This document shows, one piece after another, positions 51,736 through 61,047 of a DNA stretch of 64,000 nucleotides. Source of the stretch: Brevibacillus panacihumi. Lineage in GTDB: Bacteria > Bacillota > Bacilli > Brevibacillales > Brevibacillaceae. Numbering within the stretch: position 1 is the first letter of the stretch; every line of letters begins with the position of its first letter. The position numbers and the translations under genes are program-made. The notes under the pieces were generated by a model. That model saw only the letters and a list, made by a program, of their open reading frames with translations. It did no database searches and was not told the origin of the DNA. The stretch is from the NCBI RefSeq assembly GCF_003710985.1, contig NZ_RHHT01000046.1, positions 1 to 64,000 of the forward strand. The letters are read 5' to 3'.

Positions 51736-53100
51736 ATGCGGAATGTACACGGGTACGTATGGAAGAACGCCATTGTCAGCGGATTGCTGTTTTTGCCTCT
51801 GCTGTTCGTAACCCAGACCGATGCCAATGCTATTCAGACAGCGGCAGGCGACGGGGAGCTTCTCGCGGGACATGTGGAAAAGCTCTCAGCCCTATCAGGA
51901 CCACCTGCTACCGAGACGGAATTCGCAGCCGGGGTGTACATAGAAAACATACTGCGCTCTTACGGCTATGAGACGGAGTTGCTGCCTTTTACGTACTATA
52001 CGTATCGCAAGCCTGAAGTGCAGTCCCTGAATATCGAGGGGTGGCCGGATCAGCAGTGGAGCTTGCAGGGCTTCACCTACGCGCCGAACGGGAAAGCAGA
52101 AGGCGCGATCGTAGCCTGCGGGCTGGGGACAGCCCAGGACTACCAGCGTGTGGATGTCAGGGGCAAGATAGCCTTGGTTGAGCGGGGCGGAATCACGTAC
52201 GGGGAGAAGGTCAGGCAGGCAGCAGCTGCCGGAGCAGCCGCACTCCTCATCCAAAACGATCGGGATGTGTTCGTTCCGGCAACGCTGGGGGAGCCGCTCG
52301 ATATGGCGATCCCGGTCGTGGGCATTTCAAAAAGCCAAGGCGAGCAGTTGCGAAAGCGCATGCACAGCAACGGTGAACAAAAGGCCTCTCTACGCGTAGA
52401 AGGGGCTCTGACGCTCCGGCAGACCTCATACTCGTTCCTCGGCAAAAAGCCAGCTACCACCTCGAATCGGAATCAGGCTGTTCTGCTGGGCGCGCGACAT
52501 GACATGGTAAAGGGAACGCCCGAAGCCTATGATGCAGGGTATGGAGCGGCTGTCATGCTGGAGGCTGCCAGATTGCTCGCAGAACATCCCCATGATACGG
52601 ATATCTATGTCGTCAGCTTTGGCGCTTCGACCGCGCAGGATCAGGGAGCCCGAGCCTTCGTCGATTATTTGGAGCCAAAAGACAGGCAGAGAATTATCGC
52701 GGCCTTTGTCCTCGATGGACTCGGAAGCCGGAAGGGCAACGATCTGCTGGTCACGCCGGGAGAAGGCAGTGGCAGCAAACTTCTTCCCATCCGGGTAGCG
52801 CAGGAAAATGGAGCGCAGTACACTCCGTCTCTCGAGCAGAGAACAGGACTGTCTCAAACGGATAAAATCCTCGCACATTCAGGAATTCCGACGGCTCTAT
52901 TGACGCGAACAGCCGCAAGCGGAGCCACGCCGCCCGCAGCACCTCGAACGATTGACACCGAACCGCTAGTCAAAGCCGCCAATCTCCTGGTGCAGGCGGT
53001 AGGGGAAATGATAGACCCGAAAACCCGCGCGTATCCCGTAGAAACGAGCGCCGCCCAACCGGCAGGGAAATCCACTGACGATGGAGAAGAGAGTCAATAA
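51736..53100 (+). CDS. Secreted M28-like protein with PA domain, metal site degenerate
   Basis: A 454-residue exported protein. Signal peptide about 10-32 (VSGLLFLPLLFVTQTDANA), an N-terminal M28 segment, an inserted PA domain (about 120-220: VRGKIALVERGGITYGEKVR, AAAAGAAALLIQNDRDVF) and an M28 fold. The expected ligand motifs are altered: GAHYDS reads GARHDM, the GxEExGxxGS block reads FGASTAQDQGAR without either Glu, and the late His site reads TDKILAHSG. Only the Asp positions (AYDAGYG, VLDGLG) remain. Activity as a peptidase is therefore doubtful. Ends in a Ser/Glu-rich tail. Confidence 0.82.
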   Translation: MRNVHGYVWKNAIVSGLLFLPLLFVTQTDANAIQTAAGDGELLAGHVEKLSALSGPPATETEFAAGVYIENILRSYGYETELLPFTYYTYRKPEVQSLNIEGWPDQQWSLQGFTYAPNGKAEGAIVACGLGTAQDYQRVDVRGKIALVERGGITYGEKVRQAAAAGAAALLIQNDRDVFVPATLGEPLDMAIPVVGISKSQGEQLRKRMHSNGEQKASLRVEGALTLRQTSYSFLGKKPATTSNRNQAVLLGARHDMVKGTPEAYDAGYGAAVMLEAARLLAEHPHDTDIYVVSFGASTAQDQGARAFVDYLEPKDRQRIIAAFVLDGLGSRKGNDLLVTPGEGSGSKLLPIRVAQENGAQYTPSLEQRTGLSQTDKILAHSGIPTALLTRTAASGATPPAAPRTIDTEPLVKAANLLVQAVGEMIDPKTRAYPVETSAAQPAGKSTDDGEESQ

Positions 53101-53109
53101 ACCGGAAAG

Positions 53110-53137
53110 AAGCGTCCGAGATTGCAGGACGCTTTTT
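53110..53137. terminator. Terminator of the M28-like gene
   Basis: AAGCGTCC (53110-53117) pairs with GGACGCTT (53127-53134), followed by T. Confidence 0.8.
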
Positions 53138-53155
53138 GGAATTCTCGATCCGATT

Positions 53156-54169
53156 CTAGGGGCGTTGCCGAACCCACAGCATGCGCAGGAGAAGGAGCAG
53201 ACCGCAATAGGTAGCCCCCGACGCAAGAATCGATAGGCTCCAGGGGAATGCCTGCGCCAGTCCGCCAAATACCAGCATGATTCCCATCATCACGAGAATG
53301 ATCGGTTGCATCCGCAGATCATTCCGATGTGCGACTGGAGCAGCGAGGGAGTAGAAAAGGGCTGCGATCCAGATGCCGAGATGAAGGAAGGACAGCGTGA
53401 TATGTCCCCACCCCGCGGAAGGAAGCAGTTGGCTGATGATCAGCATGGTGGGAGCGGCCGAGCTGTGCACATCATGCCAATAAGCCAGCAGGATCGCATG
53501 CCCGAGCAGGGCGACTGCGAAAAACAAGAGGCAGCCGGTTCTGACGCCAAGAAGAATGCTGCGTTCATTGGCTGCTCTGCTGGTAAATGGCAGGCATAGC
53601 ACCAGACACAATAAAAAATGAAGTCCCAGAAAAGAAAGAGCATGCACCATCCAATAGAAGTTAAGCTGATAACCAAGCGAGGGGATCGGGACATGGAGCT
53701 GATCCATGAAAATCAGGGCGTACAGTAGAAAGCCGGCGGATAAAGAGATAGCCATCCCGGAGGTAATCCGTTGCCATCCTCCCAAAACGAGAGCGGCGGC
53801 AATCAAAATAGGCAAAAGGATGAGAAACCAGGCAGTAAAACCGTTTGAAAGCGTGCTTGCATATTGACTTGTGATCGCTCCAGCGTAGGTGAGAAGAAAA
53901 AAATGAGTCAATGCCGAAAGACTGGGTGCGATGGCTTCTCCAAAAAAGTGGGAAAACAGATCATGCAGGGAACGCAAGCCATGGCGGTAACAGGTGAGGA
54001 GCACTTGATAGCCGAACCACCCCAGCCCGATACTGCTTCCTATCAGCCCGAATGTCCCCCAAGAACCAAAATAGGCAAAGAAACGGAGCCATTCGTAGCC
54101 GCCTAGGTACATCCCTCCGAGCGCAGCTCCTGCGAAAAATACAGCGATCTGCCAAGCGTTTTTGTCCAT
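53156..54169 (-). CDS. YkvI-like membrane protein
   Basis: A 337-residue protein with ten or so hydrophobic helices and few charged residues. Length and topology (AVFFAGAALGGMYLGGYEWLRF at the start, GAITSQYAST) fit the YkvI family, related to APC/NSS-type transporters and of unknown substrate. The ATG at 54169 is used because AAGGA lies eight bases upstream; in-frame starts exist at 54175, 54178 and a TTG at 54190. Convergent with the M28-like gene. Confidence 0.75.
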   Translation of the reverse strand: MDKNAWQIAVFFAGAALGGMYLGGYEWLRFFAYFGSWGTFGLIGSSIGLGWFGYQVLLTCYRHGLRSLHDLFSHFFGEAIAPSLSALTHFFLLTYAGAITSQYASTLSNGFTAWFLILLPILIAAALVLGGWQRITSGMAISLSAGFLLYALIFMDQLHVPIPSLGYQLNFYWMVHALSFLGLHFLLCLVLCLPFTSRAANERSILLGVRTGCLLFFAVALLGHAILLAYWHDVHSSAAPTMLIISQLLPSAGWGHITLSFLHLGIWIAALFYSLAAPVAHRNDLRMQPIILVMMGIMLVFGGLAQAFPWSLSILASGATYCGLLLLLRMLWVRQRP

Positions 54170-54334
54170 AGGCATCATCCTTATTTCCAACTTGGTACAA
54201 GTGTATGTAGGTGCAGGGCTCGTTCAGAACACGGATATGAAAGATATGCAGCATACATATTTGTTTGTAAAATAGACCAACCAGCGTATCCTGATTACAT
54301 ATGGTACAGGATCCATTCCAACGAGGTGATTGCA

Positions 54335-54898
54335 ATGAAAATTCTCGGTATTTCGGGCAGCATGCGTCCTGAATCTACCACGAAAAAAGCCGTATCCATC
54401 GTCTTGGAGGCAGCCAAGAAGGCTGGAGCCGAAACACAATTGATCCACTTGGCGGATTGGACCCTGCCGCTCTACGACGGCCGCAGCGATCTTTCTACCT
54501 ATCCAGGGCCAGTGCTTCGTTTTATCGAAACCGTAACCCGTGCAGATGGACTTGTCATCGGCTCTCCAGAATACCATGGATCACTTACAGGCGCGCTGAA
54601 AAACAGTCTTGATTTCCTGGAGGGACGTCACCTCAAAGATAAGCAGGTGGCTCTCCTAGGTGTTGCGGGAGGGAGCATGGGTGCGACCAATACCGTGAAC
54701 GCCCTGCAGCAAATCATGCGAAATTTGCACGCTTGGCCTCTTCCTGCAAGTCCTTCCATCCCGTCTGCCTACAATGCCTTTACTCCAGAGGGGAAGTTGA
54801 AGGATGAAGGCCTGCAGGCTCGGCTGGAAATCCTCGGAAAACAATTGGTAGATTACGTCCAAATCATGAACGGCAATAAAGAAAAACAGCTTCTGTAG
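54335..54898 (+). CDS. NADPH-dependent FMN reductase-family protein
   Basis: A 187-residue flavodoxin-like protein with the phosphate loop GISGSMRPESTTKKA and the isoalloxazine-contacting GSPEYHGSLTGALKNSLDFL. It would use NAD(P)H to reduce FMN, quinones or azo compounds. GAGGTG precedes the ATG at 54335. No operon partner; mntR follows 90 bases later without an obvious terminator between. Confidence 0.9.
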   Translation: MKILGISGSMRPESTTKKAVSIVLEAAKKAGAETQLIHLADWTLPLYDGRSDLSTYPGPVLRFIETVTRADGLVIGSPEYHGSLTGALKNSLDFLEGRHLKDKQVALLGVAGGSMGATNTVNALQQIMRNLHAWPLPASPSIPSAYNAFTPEGKLKDEGLQARLEILGKQLVDYVQIMNGNKEKQLL

Positions 54899-54988
54899 GG
54901 CAGGTTCCTCTTGCAAATCATTCTCATTCCAAGGTATGATATTTTTACGTGCCTTTTTTGAAATACGGTATGGAAATGAGGGGGTCAC

Positions 54989-55417
54989 ATGCCGACGCCG
55001 AGCATGGAAGACTATTTGGAACGCATTTACAGCTTAATCGAAGAAAAGGGCTATGCTCGAGTCTCAGATATTGCTGAAGCGTTGGAAGTACATCCCTCTT
55101 CGGTCACGAAGATGGTTCAAAAGCTGGACAAAGACAAGTATCTCATTTATGAAAAATATCGTGGTCTGGTCCTCACGCCAAAAGGAAAAAAGATCGGCAA
55201 GAGGCTGGTAGACCGTCATAGCTTGCTTGAGGAATTTATGCGCATCATCGGGGTGGATGAAAGCCACATCTACCAGGACGTAGAAGGAATCGAGCATCAT
55301 TTGAGCTGGGAATCGATTACTTGTATCGAATATTTGGTTCAATACTTCCAGGCAGATCCGGCACGAATGGAAGAATTGCAACGAATCAGACAAGAAGACG
55401 AACAAAAGGAAGAGTAA
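54989..55417 (+). CDS. mntR: Manganese-dependent repressor MntR
   Basis: A 142-residue DtxR-family repressor. Metal ligands known from B. subtilis MntR are present at identical positions: D8, E11, H77, E99, E102 and H103. The N-terminal winged HTH ([40 protein letters not shown]) binds Mn-box operators of uptake genes. ATG with GAGGGGG upstream. Conserved position next to lipM and yqhO, although here an unrelated block precedes it. Confidence 0.96.
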   Translation: MPTPSMEDYLERIYSLIEEKGYARVSDIAEALEVHPSSVTKMVQKLDKDKYLIYEKYRGLVLTPKGKKIGKRLVDRHSLLEEFMRIIGVDESHIYQDVEGIEHHLSWESITCIEYLVQYFQADPARMEELQRIRQEDEQKEE

Positions 55418-55427
55418 GCGAAGAAGA

Positions 55428-55476
55428 AGGGCTGGTCCACGTGCAGATGATCCTGTGTGAGGGCCAGCCCTGTTTT
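55428..55476 (+). terminator. Terminator of mntR
   Basis: AGGGCTGG (55428-55435) pairs with CCAGCCCT (55464-55471), followed by GTTTT. Confidence 0.8.
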
Positions 55477-55547
55477 CCATCCATAAGCCGTATGAGATGA
55501 GCCTTCCCCCTATATGGATATAGAGAGTGGCGACAGGAGGTGGCCAA

Positions 55548-56477
55548 ATGAAGGCGGATGCAGTATTTGAGGGCGGCGGGGTTAAAGGGATCGCTTTTGT
55601 AGGGGCACTGCAGGTCATGGAGCAGAACGGATACACATGGGAGAAGCTGGCGGGCACCTCTGCCGGCTCCATCGTTGCAGCGCTGGTTAGTGCCGGCTAT
55701 ACAAGCCGGGAACTGAAACCCATTTTTGAAGAACTCGACTATATGTATTTCTTGAAAAAATCGGGGATTGGCCGTTTGCCCTACGTTGGACCCATGATCG
55801 ATCTGGTCCTGAATGAGGGAATGTACAGGGGAGACAGAATCGAGCTTTTCATCGAGGAACTGCTGCGCCGCAAGGGGGTTCGCACCTTCGGAGATCTGCC
55901 GGGTGGCAAGCTGCGGATCATCGCTTCTGATATCAGTCGGGGAAAGATGCTTGTGCTGCCGGATGATCTGGTGGAATACGATCTGATGCCCGAAAACTTT
56001 TCCATTGCGCGAGCAGTTCGAATGTCCTCCTCGATTCCGTTCTTTTTTCAGCCGGTTCGGTTAAAGCGGGAGGGAAAGGTCCATTACATAGTGGATGGCG
56101 GCTTGCTGAGCAATTATCCCGTTTGGCTGTTCGATGTGCCCGGCGTCCCGGAGTGGCCGACGATTGGCTTTCGCCTCCACGACAGGCAGACGAGGAGTGA
56201 AGAGACGAAGGTGACGGGTTTGTTCAGCTTTACGCGCAATCTGCTTACGACAATGCTGGACGCCCATGATCGTCTGTTTGTGGAAAAAGCGCATGCTGTA
56301 CGCACGATTTTTATCAATACCTTGGGGGTGCGCGCTACCCAGTTTCAGCTTTCAGCGGAGATGCGCAAAGAATTGCTTCTATCGGGAGAGGCGTCCGCGC
56401 GGAAATTCCTGAATCATTGGAATTTCCAGAATTATATCCAGGTCTTTCGCAACAGCACCCCCGCTCAGGTAATCTAA
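55548..56477 (+). CDS. yqhO: Patatin-like phospholipase (YqhO)
   Basis: A 309-residue serine hydrolase of the patatin family with the glycine-rich oxyanion loop EGGGVKG, nucleophile Ser in AGTSAGS and the dyad Asp in VDGGLLSNYP. It would hydrolyse acyl esters of phospholipids or other lipids. No signal peptide, so cytosolic or membrane-peripheral. AGGAGGTGG gives an excellent start at 55548. Place after mntR matches yqhO. Confidence 0.93.
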   Translation: MKADAVFEGGGVKGIAFVGALQVMEQNGYTWEKLAGTSAGSIVAALVSAGYTSRELKPIFEELDYMYFLKKSGIGRLPYVGPMIDLVLNEGMYRGDRIELFIEELLRRKGVRTFGDLPGGKLRIIASDISRGKMLVLPDDLVEYDLMPENFSIARAVRMSSSIPFFFQPVRLKREGKVHYIVDGGLLSNYPVWLFDVPGVPEWPTIGFRLHDRQTRSEETKVTGLFSFTRNLLTTMLDAHDRLFVEKAHAVRTIFINTLGVRATQFQLSAEMRKELLLSGEASARKFLNHWNFQNYIQVFRNSTPAQVI

Positions 56478-56514
56478 AAAACAGGCTGCCAATGTACTTG
56501 GCAACCTGTTTTTT
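56476..56514. terminator. Bidirectional terminator between yqhO and yqhP
   Basis: AAAAAACAGGCTGCCAA (56476-56492) pairs with TTGGCAACCTGTTTTTT (56498-56514) with one C/A mismatch; it overlaps both stop codons. Confidence 0.9.
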
Positions 56515-56878
56515 ATTGAAAGAAATTGTCCTTGGAATCCTGTTCCGACTGTTTTTCGCCAGACTTTCCCTTCTTGCCGTCAATGACGCGAAACGGGTGG
56601 TTTTTCTTTTGCTGGGGGGCCGGCTTTTTTCCCGTCTGCCGCATGGTGTTGATCTTTGGCTTATGAACGGGAGCCTTCCTGGAAGCATTCGATCGGGAAA
56701 AGAGCTTTCCGGAAAAAAAGCGTCCCGTCCGAAGAAAATTGCGCACGATCAGAAACAGCAAGACAGATAAACCCAACACGATCAATGTGTTTATCGGATC
56801 TGTAAACAAGGTCAGCAAGAAGCCGTAAACCGCAAGTACTACGATAACCAGAATCACGGGTGGTATTCGGCGTAACAT
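56513..56878 (-). CDS. yqhP: YqhP-like small membrane protein
   Basis: A 121-residue protein with two N-terminal hydrophobic helices (about 5-48, PPVILVIVVLAVYGFLLTLF and TLIVLGLSVLLFLIVRNFL) and a long, very basic, disordered cytoplasmic tail. The ATG at 56878 is favoured by GAGGTG six bases before. Named by synteny with B. subtilis yqhP; sequence similarity is weak and function unknown. Confidence 0.72.
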   Translation of the reverse strand: MLRRIPPVILVIVVLAVYGFLLTLFTDPINTLIVLGLSVLLFLIVRNFLRTGRFFSGKLFSRSNASRKAPVHKPKINTMRQTGKKPAPQQKKNHPFRVIDGKKGKSGEKQSEQDSKDNFFQ

Positions 56879-56928
56879 AGGCCTCACCTCAAAGGATAAT
56901 CAATATTGTCCCACGTGAAGTCAAGTCG

Positions 56929-57864
56929 TTAACCAATTGTCACCAAACGTTCCTGCCCTTGCTTTTGATCCAGCTCACGCATTTTTTGGAAAGATGCGAT
57001 GGCTACCTCCACCTGATGGTCGTCGGGTTCGCGGGTTGTGATCTTTTGCAGCCACAGACCGGGATATCCCAAATAGCGCAGAACAGGAGTGTCACGCAGT
57101 TTGTTTGTCCACTGCAGAACCTCGTAGGAGACACCGATCACCAATGGCAGAAGAACGATCCGTTGCACGACCCGCTCCGTCAGACTGTCATAGCTGAACA
57201 GCGAGTAGATGACCACGCCGACGAATACGCTGAAAATCAAAAAGCTGCTGCCGCAACGATAGTGCAAGGTGGAAAATTTCTGCACATTCTCTACCGTTAA
57301 TTCTACCCCAGACTCGAAAGCGTTAATCACTTTGTGCTCCGCTCCATGGTACTGGAACAGGCGTTTGATAATGGGGGCCTGTGCGATAGCGGTAATATAG
57401 CCAAGCAGCAGGAGAATCTTGAAGCCTCCTTCTGCGAGGGTTTGCGGGACGCCGTCCGGGACCCATTTGCCCAGCAGGAAATCCGCTAGAAACACCGGCA
57501 CTAGAGTGAAGACAAATTTGCCGAAAAGGAAGGTCAACACACCTACTACCGCAACACCCAGGATCATCGTCAACTTGGAAGGGGACTCGGTTACCTCTTC
57601 CCCGGAGTCGATGCTATAGCGTTCGGAAGCGAAATTCAAATGTCTCGCTCCGTTTGCACTCGCTTCAATCAAGCCAACCAATCCGCGAAGGAAGGGTATC
57701 TTCTTCAAGGGCTTAATCCATGTATATTCGGTGCGGGGTGCTTCGAAATACTCGATATCTTGATTTTTTGTACGTACGGCTGTCACGGTTACTGTTTTCC
57801 CGCCGAACATGACGCCTTCGATTACAGCCTGGCCACCATAGTTAGGTACTTGTTGCTGCGCCAA
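56929..57864 (-). CDS. yqhQ: DUF1385 membrane protein (YqhQ)
   Basis: A 311-residue integral membrane protein. PNYGGQAVIEGVMFGGKTVT at the N-terminus, FLRGLVGLIEASANGARHLN, and the central FQYHGAEHKVINAFESGVEL with FSTLHYRCGSSFL are DUF1385 signatures; the conserved His/Glu/Cys residues suggest metal or redox chemistry, not proven. The start appears to be TTG. Situated as yqhQ in B. subtilis, 50 bases upstream of yqhP and likely cotranscribed. Confidence 0.9.
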   Translation of the reverse strand: MAQQQVPNYGGQAVIEGVMFGGKTVTVTAVRTKNQDIEYFEAPRTEYTWIKPLKKIPFLRGLVGLIEASANGARHLNFASERYSIDSGEEVTESPSKLTMILGVAVVGVLTFLFGKFVFTLVPVFLADFLLGKWVPDGVPQTLAEGGFKILLLLGYITAIAQAPIIKRLFQYHGAEHKVINAFESGVELTVENVQKFSTLHYRCGSSFLIFSVFVGVVIYSLFSYDSLTERVVQRIVLLPLVIGVSYEVLQWTNKLRDTPVLRYLGYPGLWLQKITTREPDDHQVEVAIASFQKMRELDQKQGQERLVTIG

Positions 57865-58002
57865 CTCCTATCACCATCCTTCTTTTTCATTTTACCGGAA
57901 AAAAGGCCTTGAATCCACAAGCAGTTGATGGCCGTGTCAGGAACTGGATATCCGTAGTGAAAAAAGAGGAAATCGCGCATACTAACCCAGAGGTGATGAC
58001 AG

Positions 58003-58482
58003 GTGGAACGTGTAAAAATAGGCATCAGACAGAAGGAGAACTTGCATGAGCAGGGACGTGAGCGAGCCAGAAATCGCATCACATTGCAAAAATTCCTGGA
58101 GATAGCCTTTTGGGGGACCGTTTTCTGGGGGATCATCCGTCTTGTGATCCATTTTCTTAACTTTACTCCCTACGGTCTGGCTTCTTATGGTCGTCCCTTC
58201 TTGGGAATAGCAGGAGAAAAGACGTTTGCAGGAACTGCTCTTGGCATTCTTGTACTGTTTACCGGTACACTGGTCGCTTCTTTCATCTATAGGCTGGTAT
58301 TCTTCAGGACCCGGAACTGGTGGAGCGGTTTGGTCCTGGGAGCAGTTGTGGGAGCTGCCATCGGGTTTTTCTTTCGCTTCGAAAAATGGGAGCTGTCCAC
58401 GTTAAGTACGGAAGCAGCATGGTTTCTGTCCTACGGGCTTTTTATTGGAATGACGTTGACCCTGGAGAGCTCCGATCAGTAA
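58003..58482 (+). CDS. yqhR: YqhR-like membrane protein
   Basis: A 159-residue protein with a basic N-terminus (about 1-30) and four hydrophobic helices. The segments TLQKFLEIAFWGTVFWGIIR, HFLNFTPYG and GLVLGAVVGAAIGF fit YqhR, found at this locus in Bacillus. GTG start with GAGGTGA upstream. It is divergent from yqhQ. Function unknown. Confidence 0.85.
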   Translation: MERVKIGIRQKENLHEQGRERARNRITLQKFLEIAFWGTVFWGIIRLVIHFLNFTPYGLASYGRPFLGIAGEKTFAGTALGILVLFTGTLVASFIYRLVFFRTRNWWSGLVLGAVVGAAIGFFFRFEKWELSTLSTEAAWFLSYGLFIGMTLTLESSDQ

Positions 58483-58569
58483 TAACATCAGATGGACGCA
58501 GGAAGTCCATCTCGAGTGCATCTTTGTCAAAATCTTTGCAAAGAGAAAACAGGAGAAGTCGTTCCTTTG

Positions 58570-58597
58570 TTGAAGTTTGTAATGCTTATGTTAAAAT
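58570..58597 (+). promoter_or_regulatory. Probable sigma-A promoter of aroQ
   Basis: TTGAAG (58570-58575), a 16-base spacer and TAAAAT (58592-58597), about 60 bases before the start codon. Confidence 0.6.
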
Positions 58598-58655
58598 GTT
58601 TCATTAATAAAAACTTTTTGATTGATCAGCGAAAATAGGGAGGAGGTTATCTGGC

Positions 58656-59099
58656 ATGGCATCCGTTCTGTTATTGAATGGCCCCAACCTGAATATGTTG
58701 GGAAAGCGGGAGCCGGAGATTTACGGCAGTGAGACGCTCGAGGACATCGTTGGCCGATTGAAAAAAATGATGGAAGAGGAGCTGGGCGGCCAACTGGAGC
58801 ATGTGCAGTCCAACCATGAAGGCGTTCTGATTGATGCGATTCACCAGGCCAAGGGCGTTCATGACGGCATCATCATCAATCCCGGAGCGTTTACGCACTA
58901 CAGCTATGCGATTCGGGATGCACTGGCAAGCGTTGCGCTGCCGACGATTGAAATACATATGTCCAACGTCCATGCACGCGAAGAATTTCGCCATCATTCC
59001 GTCATTGCCCCGATCGTGTCCGGGCAGATCGTGGGTCTCGGCTCCGACGGCTATGAATGGGCGCTGCAAGCGCTGGTGCGTAAACTCAAAAACAGCTGA
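58656..59099 (+). CDS. aroQ: 3-dehydroquinate dehydratase, type II
   Basis: A 147-residue dodecameric enzyme of the shikimate pathway that dehydrates 3-dehydroquinate to 3-dehydroshikimate. [19 protein letters not shown] carries the catalytic Tyr (Y23) and flanking Arg; [16 protein letters not shown] and [17 protein letters not shown] supply the Asn, His and Ser ligands. GGGAGGAGG precedes the ATG. pepP follows 32 bases later, so they are likely cotranscribed. Confidence 0.97.
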   Translation: MASVLLLNGPNLNMLGKREPEIYGSETLEDIVGRLKKMMEEELGGQLEHVQSNHEGVLIDAIHQAKGVHDGIIINPGAFTHYSYAIRDALASVALPTIEIHMSNVHAREEFRHHSVIAPIVSGQIVGLGSDGYEWALQALVRKLKNS

Positions 59100-59131
59100 G
59101 TGGGTAAAGAAGAGAAAGGGGAAAGATAAGC

Positions 59132-60205
59132 ATGAGCAAGCGATTGGACAAACTGCGTGAGGAACTGGCGCGCATTCAAGCAGATGCATTCATTACCGAA
59201 AAGGCAGAAAACCGCTTCTACCTGAGCGGCTTTACAGGATCGACAGCATGGGTCATCGTCACTGCCAACGATGCTTTTTTGGTTACCGATTTCCGTTATG
59301 TCGAGCAGGCGCAGGAGCAAGCCCAGGGCTTTTCCGTCATTGACAATGAGCGAAAGGCAGTCGAGACGATCGCGCGCGTCCTGAGAGAAAATGGGGTCAA
59401 ACGACTGGCGTTTGAGGGAAGCAGCGTGTCCTTTCAGACTTATTCGGATTGGAACAAGGCATTCGAGCCTGTCGAACTGGTGCCGACCAGCGGCCTGATC
59501 GAAAAAATCCGCATGTTCAAGGATGAATCCGAAATGGTGATCATCCGGGAAGCGGTACGGATCGCGGAAGCCGCATTTGAACACATTCAAGGCTACATCA
59601 GACCTGGCGTGCGCGAGTCCGATGTCGCTCTCGAGCTGGAGTATTTTATGCGCAAACAGGGTGCGACCGGCTCTGCCTTCGACATGATCGTAGCGTCAGG
59701 TCCGCGCGGTGCCTTGCCGCACGGACGGGCTTCCGACAAAGTGATTCAGGCAGGGGAAATGGTGACGCTTGACTTCGGTGCGGCCTACAAAGGATACAAT
59801 TCGGACATCACACGCACACTAGCGGTAGGGGAGCCAGATCCCAAAATGAAAGAAATTTACGAGATCGTCCTGCAGGCCCAATTGGCGGGCGTAGCCGCGC
59901 TGCGGCCAGGCGTGAGCGGCAAAGAGGCCGATGCTGCTACTCGTGACATCATTACTGCCGCGGGATACGGCGCTGCTTACGGACACAGCGCAGGGCACGG
60001 CTTGGGACTGGAAGTGCATGAGCTTCCTACCCTGTCTACAGTGAGTGCCTTTGTACTCGAACCAGGCATGCTCGTCACGATGGAACCGGGTATTTACATC
60101 AGCGGTCTTGGCGGCGTGCGAATCGAGGACGATGTCTGGATCACACCGGATGGTCATGAGGTCCTGAACAAATCCACGAAAGAGTTGCTCATTTTGCCTG
60201 TCTAA
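59132..60205 (+). CDS. Xaa-Pro peptidase family protein (M24, YqhT)
   Basis: A 357-residue creatinase/prolidase-type peptidase. Residues 1-125 form the N-terminal domain (RLDKLREELARIQADAFITE); the pita-bread catalytic domain has DFGAAYKGYNSDITRT (two Asp), AGHGLGLEVHELP (His), VTMEPGIYISG and GVRIEDDVWI (two Glu), completing the dinuclear site. It would remove N-terminal residues before proline or split Xaa-Pro dipeptides. GAAAGGGG precedes the ATG. Upstream of efp, as yqhT in B. subtilis. Confidence 0.94.
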   Translation: MSKRLDKLREELARIQADAFITEKAENRFYLSGFTGSTAWVIVTANDAFLVTDFRYVEQAQEQAQGFSVIDNERKAVETIARVLRENGVKRLAFEGSSVSFQTYSDWNKAFEPVELVPTSGLIEKIRMFKDESEMVIIREAVRIAEAAFEHIQGYIRPGVRESDVALELEYFMRKQGATGSAFDMIVASGPRGALPHGRASDKVIQAGEMVTLDFGAAYKGYNSDITRTLAVGEPDPKMKEIYEIVLQAQLAGVAALRPGVSGKEADAATRDIITAAGYGAAYGHSAGHGLGLEVHELPTLSTVSAFVLEPGMLVTMEPGIYISGLGGVRIEDDVWITPDGHEVLNKSTKELLILPV

Positions 60206-60234
60206 TTTATACTATTTTTGTTACTCTAGCGGAC

Positions 60235-60284
60235 ACCTCTATTTTGCAGCCGTTCCTTACGGGGGCACTGCTACAGAGGTTTTC
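60235..60284 (+). promoter_or_regulatory. Hairpin in the efp leader
   Basis: ACCTCT (60235-60240) and AGAGGT (60275-60280) with an inner GCAG/CTGC pair, followed by TTTTCCC. Either an imperfect terminator for the peptidase gene or a partial attenuator before efp. Confidence 0.45.
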
Positions 60285-60310
60285 CCACTGATTGATTTGG
60301 GAGGACTACC

Positions 60311-60868
60311 ATGATCTCTGTTAACGATTTTCGTACTGGTTTGACGATCGAAGTGGACGGCAATATCTTTCAAGTGCTGGAATTCCAACACGTGAAACCA
60401 GGTAAAGGCGCGGCATTTGTTCGCTCCAAACTGCGCAACATGCGCAACGGCAATACAACGGAAATGACTTTCCGCGGCGGTGAAAAAGTAAACCCTGCCC
60501 GCATCGAGTCCATGACCATGCAATACCTGTATGCAAGCGGGGACGAGTACACTTTCATGAATACCGAAACCTACGAGCAATTGACGTTTACTCGCAACCA
60601 AATTGAGCGTGAGCTTCGTTTCCTCAAGGAAAACATGAACGTGCAAATCATGCAGTACAACGGCGAAACCATCGGTATTCAACTGCCGAACACGGTAGAA
60701 TTGAAAGTAGTCGAGTGTGAGCCAGGAGTAAAAGGCGATACCGCTTCCAACGTGACCAAAAAGGCAACGCTGGAAACTGGTTTTGTCGTCAACGTCCCTC
60801 TTTTCGTAGAGGAAGGCGAAACTCTGGTTATCGATACACGTACGGAAGCATACGTTTCCCGCGCATAA
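60311..60868 (+). CDS. efp: Elongation factor P
   Basis: A 185-residue three-domain translation factor that relieves ribosome stalling at polyproline stretches. The tip loop [11 protein letters not shown] holds K32, the residue modified in Bacilli. The OB domains show [20 protein letters not shown] and, near the end, [20 protein letters not shown], the family signature. GGGAGG precedes the ATG. Closed by a strong terminator. Confidence 0.97.
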   Translation: MISVNDFRTGLTIEVDGNIFQVLEFQHVKPGKGAAFVRSKLRNMRNGNTTEMTFRGGEKVNPARIESMTMQYLYASGDEYTFMNTETYEQLTFTRNQIERELRFLKENMNVQIMQYNGETIGIQLPNTVELKVVECEPGVKGDTASNVTKKATLETGFVVNVPLFVEEGETLVIDTRTEAYVSRA

Positions 60869-60887
60869 GCGTCAGATCGTAAAAGAA

Positions 60888-60926
60888 AAGCTGTACCCAT
60901 TGTTCAATCATGGGTGCAGCTTTTTT
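60888..60926 (+). terminator. Terminator of efp
   Basis: AAGCTGTACCCAT (60888-60900) pairs with ATGGGTGCAGCTT with one mismatch, followed by six T. Confidence 0.9.
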
Positions 60927-61047
60927 GCTTTTTTTAGAAAAAGGTATAAACATTTGGAAAGAAATCTCGCCTTCATCCGTTAACCTATATGAGCCTGCCA
61001 AAAGAACGCTGCGCAGCGAAGCATGTTTGGGATAGGAGGACTTATTG

